A DNA stretch of 64,000 bases from Trematomus loennbergii (Eukaryota; Chordata; Actinopteri; Perciformes; Nototheniidae): positions 1 to 64,000 of the forward strand of contig JAAOOA010000476.1 of the NCBI GenBank assembly GCA_012861695.1, read 5' to 3'. Positions 63,184 through 64,000 of this stretch are shown here, in pieces. The position numbers and the translations under genes are program-made. The first letter of the stretch is position 1; every line of letters begins with the position of its first letter. The notes under the pieces were generated by a model. It did no database searches, was not told the DNA's origin, and worked only from the letters and a program-made list of their open reading frames with translations.

Positions 63184-64000
63184 TTAAACTGAAACCGAGA
63201 CATGAATCTCTGATGAACGGAGAATATTTATGCTGCAGGATGGCAAAATGGAGATAATTAAAGTGTCCCTGTACAATCTCCATGTTGTTGGTTTTTAATC
63301 AGAATCAGAATATTGTATTTAACCTTTGGTGTGTGACAGTTGCTCCATTTAAGAATAAAATAAAATAAAACAAATAAAATACAAAAATGTAAAAAACATA
63401 ATAAGATAACGGGGGACCTTGCAATAAAAAAGTTCAATTAAAATACAATGAAAATGTTTAAATAAATATAAGAAGTTAGGGTCAAATGTCCAATTAAAGA
63501 TCAAATAAGACAACATTTGAAAATGTAAATAAAAATGTGCTACAATATATAATAATATTTAATTACAATAAGTCTATCGCACAATTCTTGTGGTCAATCT
63601 GTCTTGCAATTAATTTACAGAAACCACAGGAAAACTCCAAGATACTATTTTTAAACTATGAAATGCGCTTAGTCATATTGGACTTTCATGTCACATGCTA
63701 TGACACTGAAAATCTGCATGGTTTTTCCTCTTTAAATACTGCACAGGACAATACATACTGTAAACTGCAACAAGGTGTAACTATGTGGATATGTGGAATA
63801 GGTCAAAATGAACTCTGAATTTCTACATGGATCCGTTTCCAAAAACACCTCAAACAACAGGTTTTAAGTCCAGGAAGCTCTCCGACCCAAGCATGTTTTT
63901 AAATCACTGTATTTACTTCCATCCTGCAAAACAAGAAAATGAAGTGTCTTCCCCGCTCTCTCACGTCCTCCATCACCCCAAGACAAGCATCAAACCAAAA

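Overview
This is a vertebrate, almost certainly teleost fish, genomic window. Its genes are split by GT-AG introns, long CA/GT, TA and GA microsatellites are dense, and DNA transposons and LINE 3' ends are abundant. One of its two protein genes is a fish-specific NLR (RING-FISNA-NACHT-LRR). No species can be named from the sequence. Both genes are on the minus strand.

1-7.4 kb: transposon remnants. A THAP-type DNA element (60-2009) is split by a TTAA-flanked element. It is followed by two decayed transposon-type coding fragments, a short MITE, an L2-like LINE 3' end and a gypsy reverse-transcriptase scrap.

7.5-20.8 kb: an NLR gene read from 20749 down to about 7643. It has two duplicated N-terminal exons, a RING exon, a 1.97 kb FISNA-NACHT exon, three leucine-rich-repeat exons and a probable short C-terminal tail. 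All exon phases agree across every junction. The frame is broken only by an apparent 2-bp expansion of a CT run in the NACHT exon. A 54-bp tandem repeat has expanded in the same exon. Introns hold a 2.93 kb foldback element with an 8-bp target duplication and a hAT-like element nested in a TTAA element.

20.8-31.2 kb: intergenic DNA with a 270-bp CA tract directly beside the NLR start codon, several TTAA-flanked MITEs and a second THAP-type element.

31.3-64 kb: the 3' half of an integrin beta gene, best matched to integrin beta-5. Five exons (40471 down to 31300) encode I-EGF modules, the beta-tail domain, the transmembrane helix and the NPLY cytoplasmic tail. No further exon was recognised from 40.5 to 64 kb, so this looks like a very long intron and the gene should continue beyond the window. 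It holds two related 57-bp tandem arrays (one at 34.7 kb in an earlier intron, one at 46.5 kb), hAT-like elements, inverted MITE pairs, a 32-bp minisatellite and LINE 3' ends.

The two genes have no evident functional link: one is a cytoplasmic innate-immunity receptor and the other a cell-surface adhesion receptor. I found no convincing new multi-gene system. The most unusual observations are structural: TTAA-unit tandem arrays, the intronic foldback, THAP elements retaining a zinc-finger start, a palindrome-bearing MITE family, and repeat-driven changes inside the NLR coding exon.
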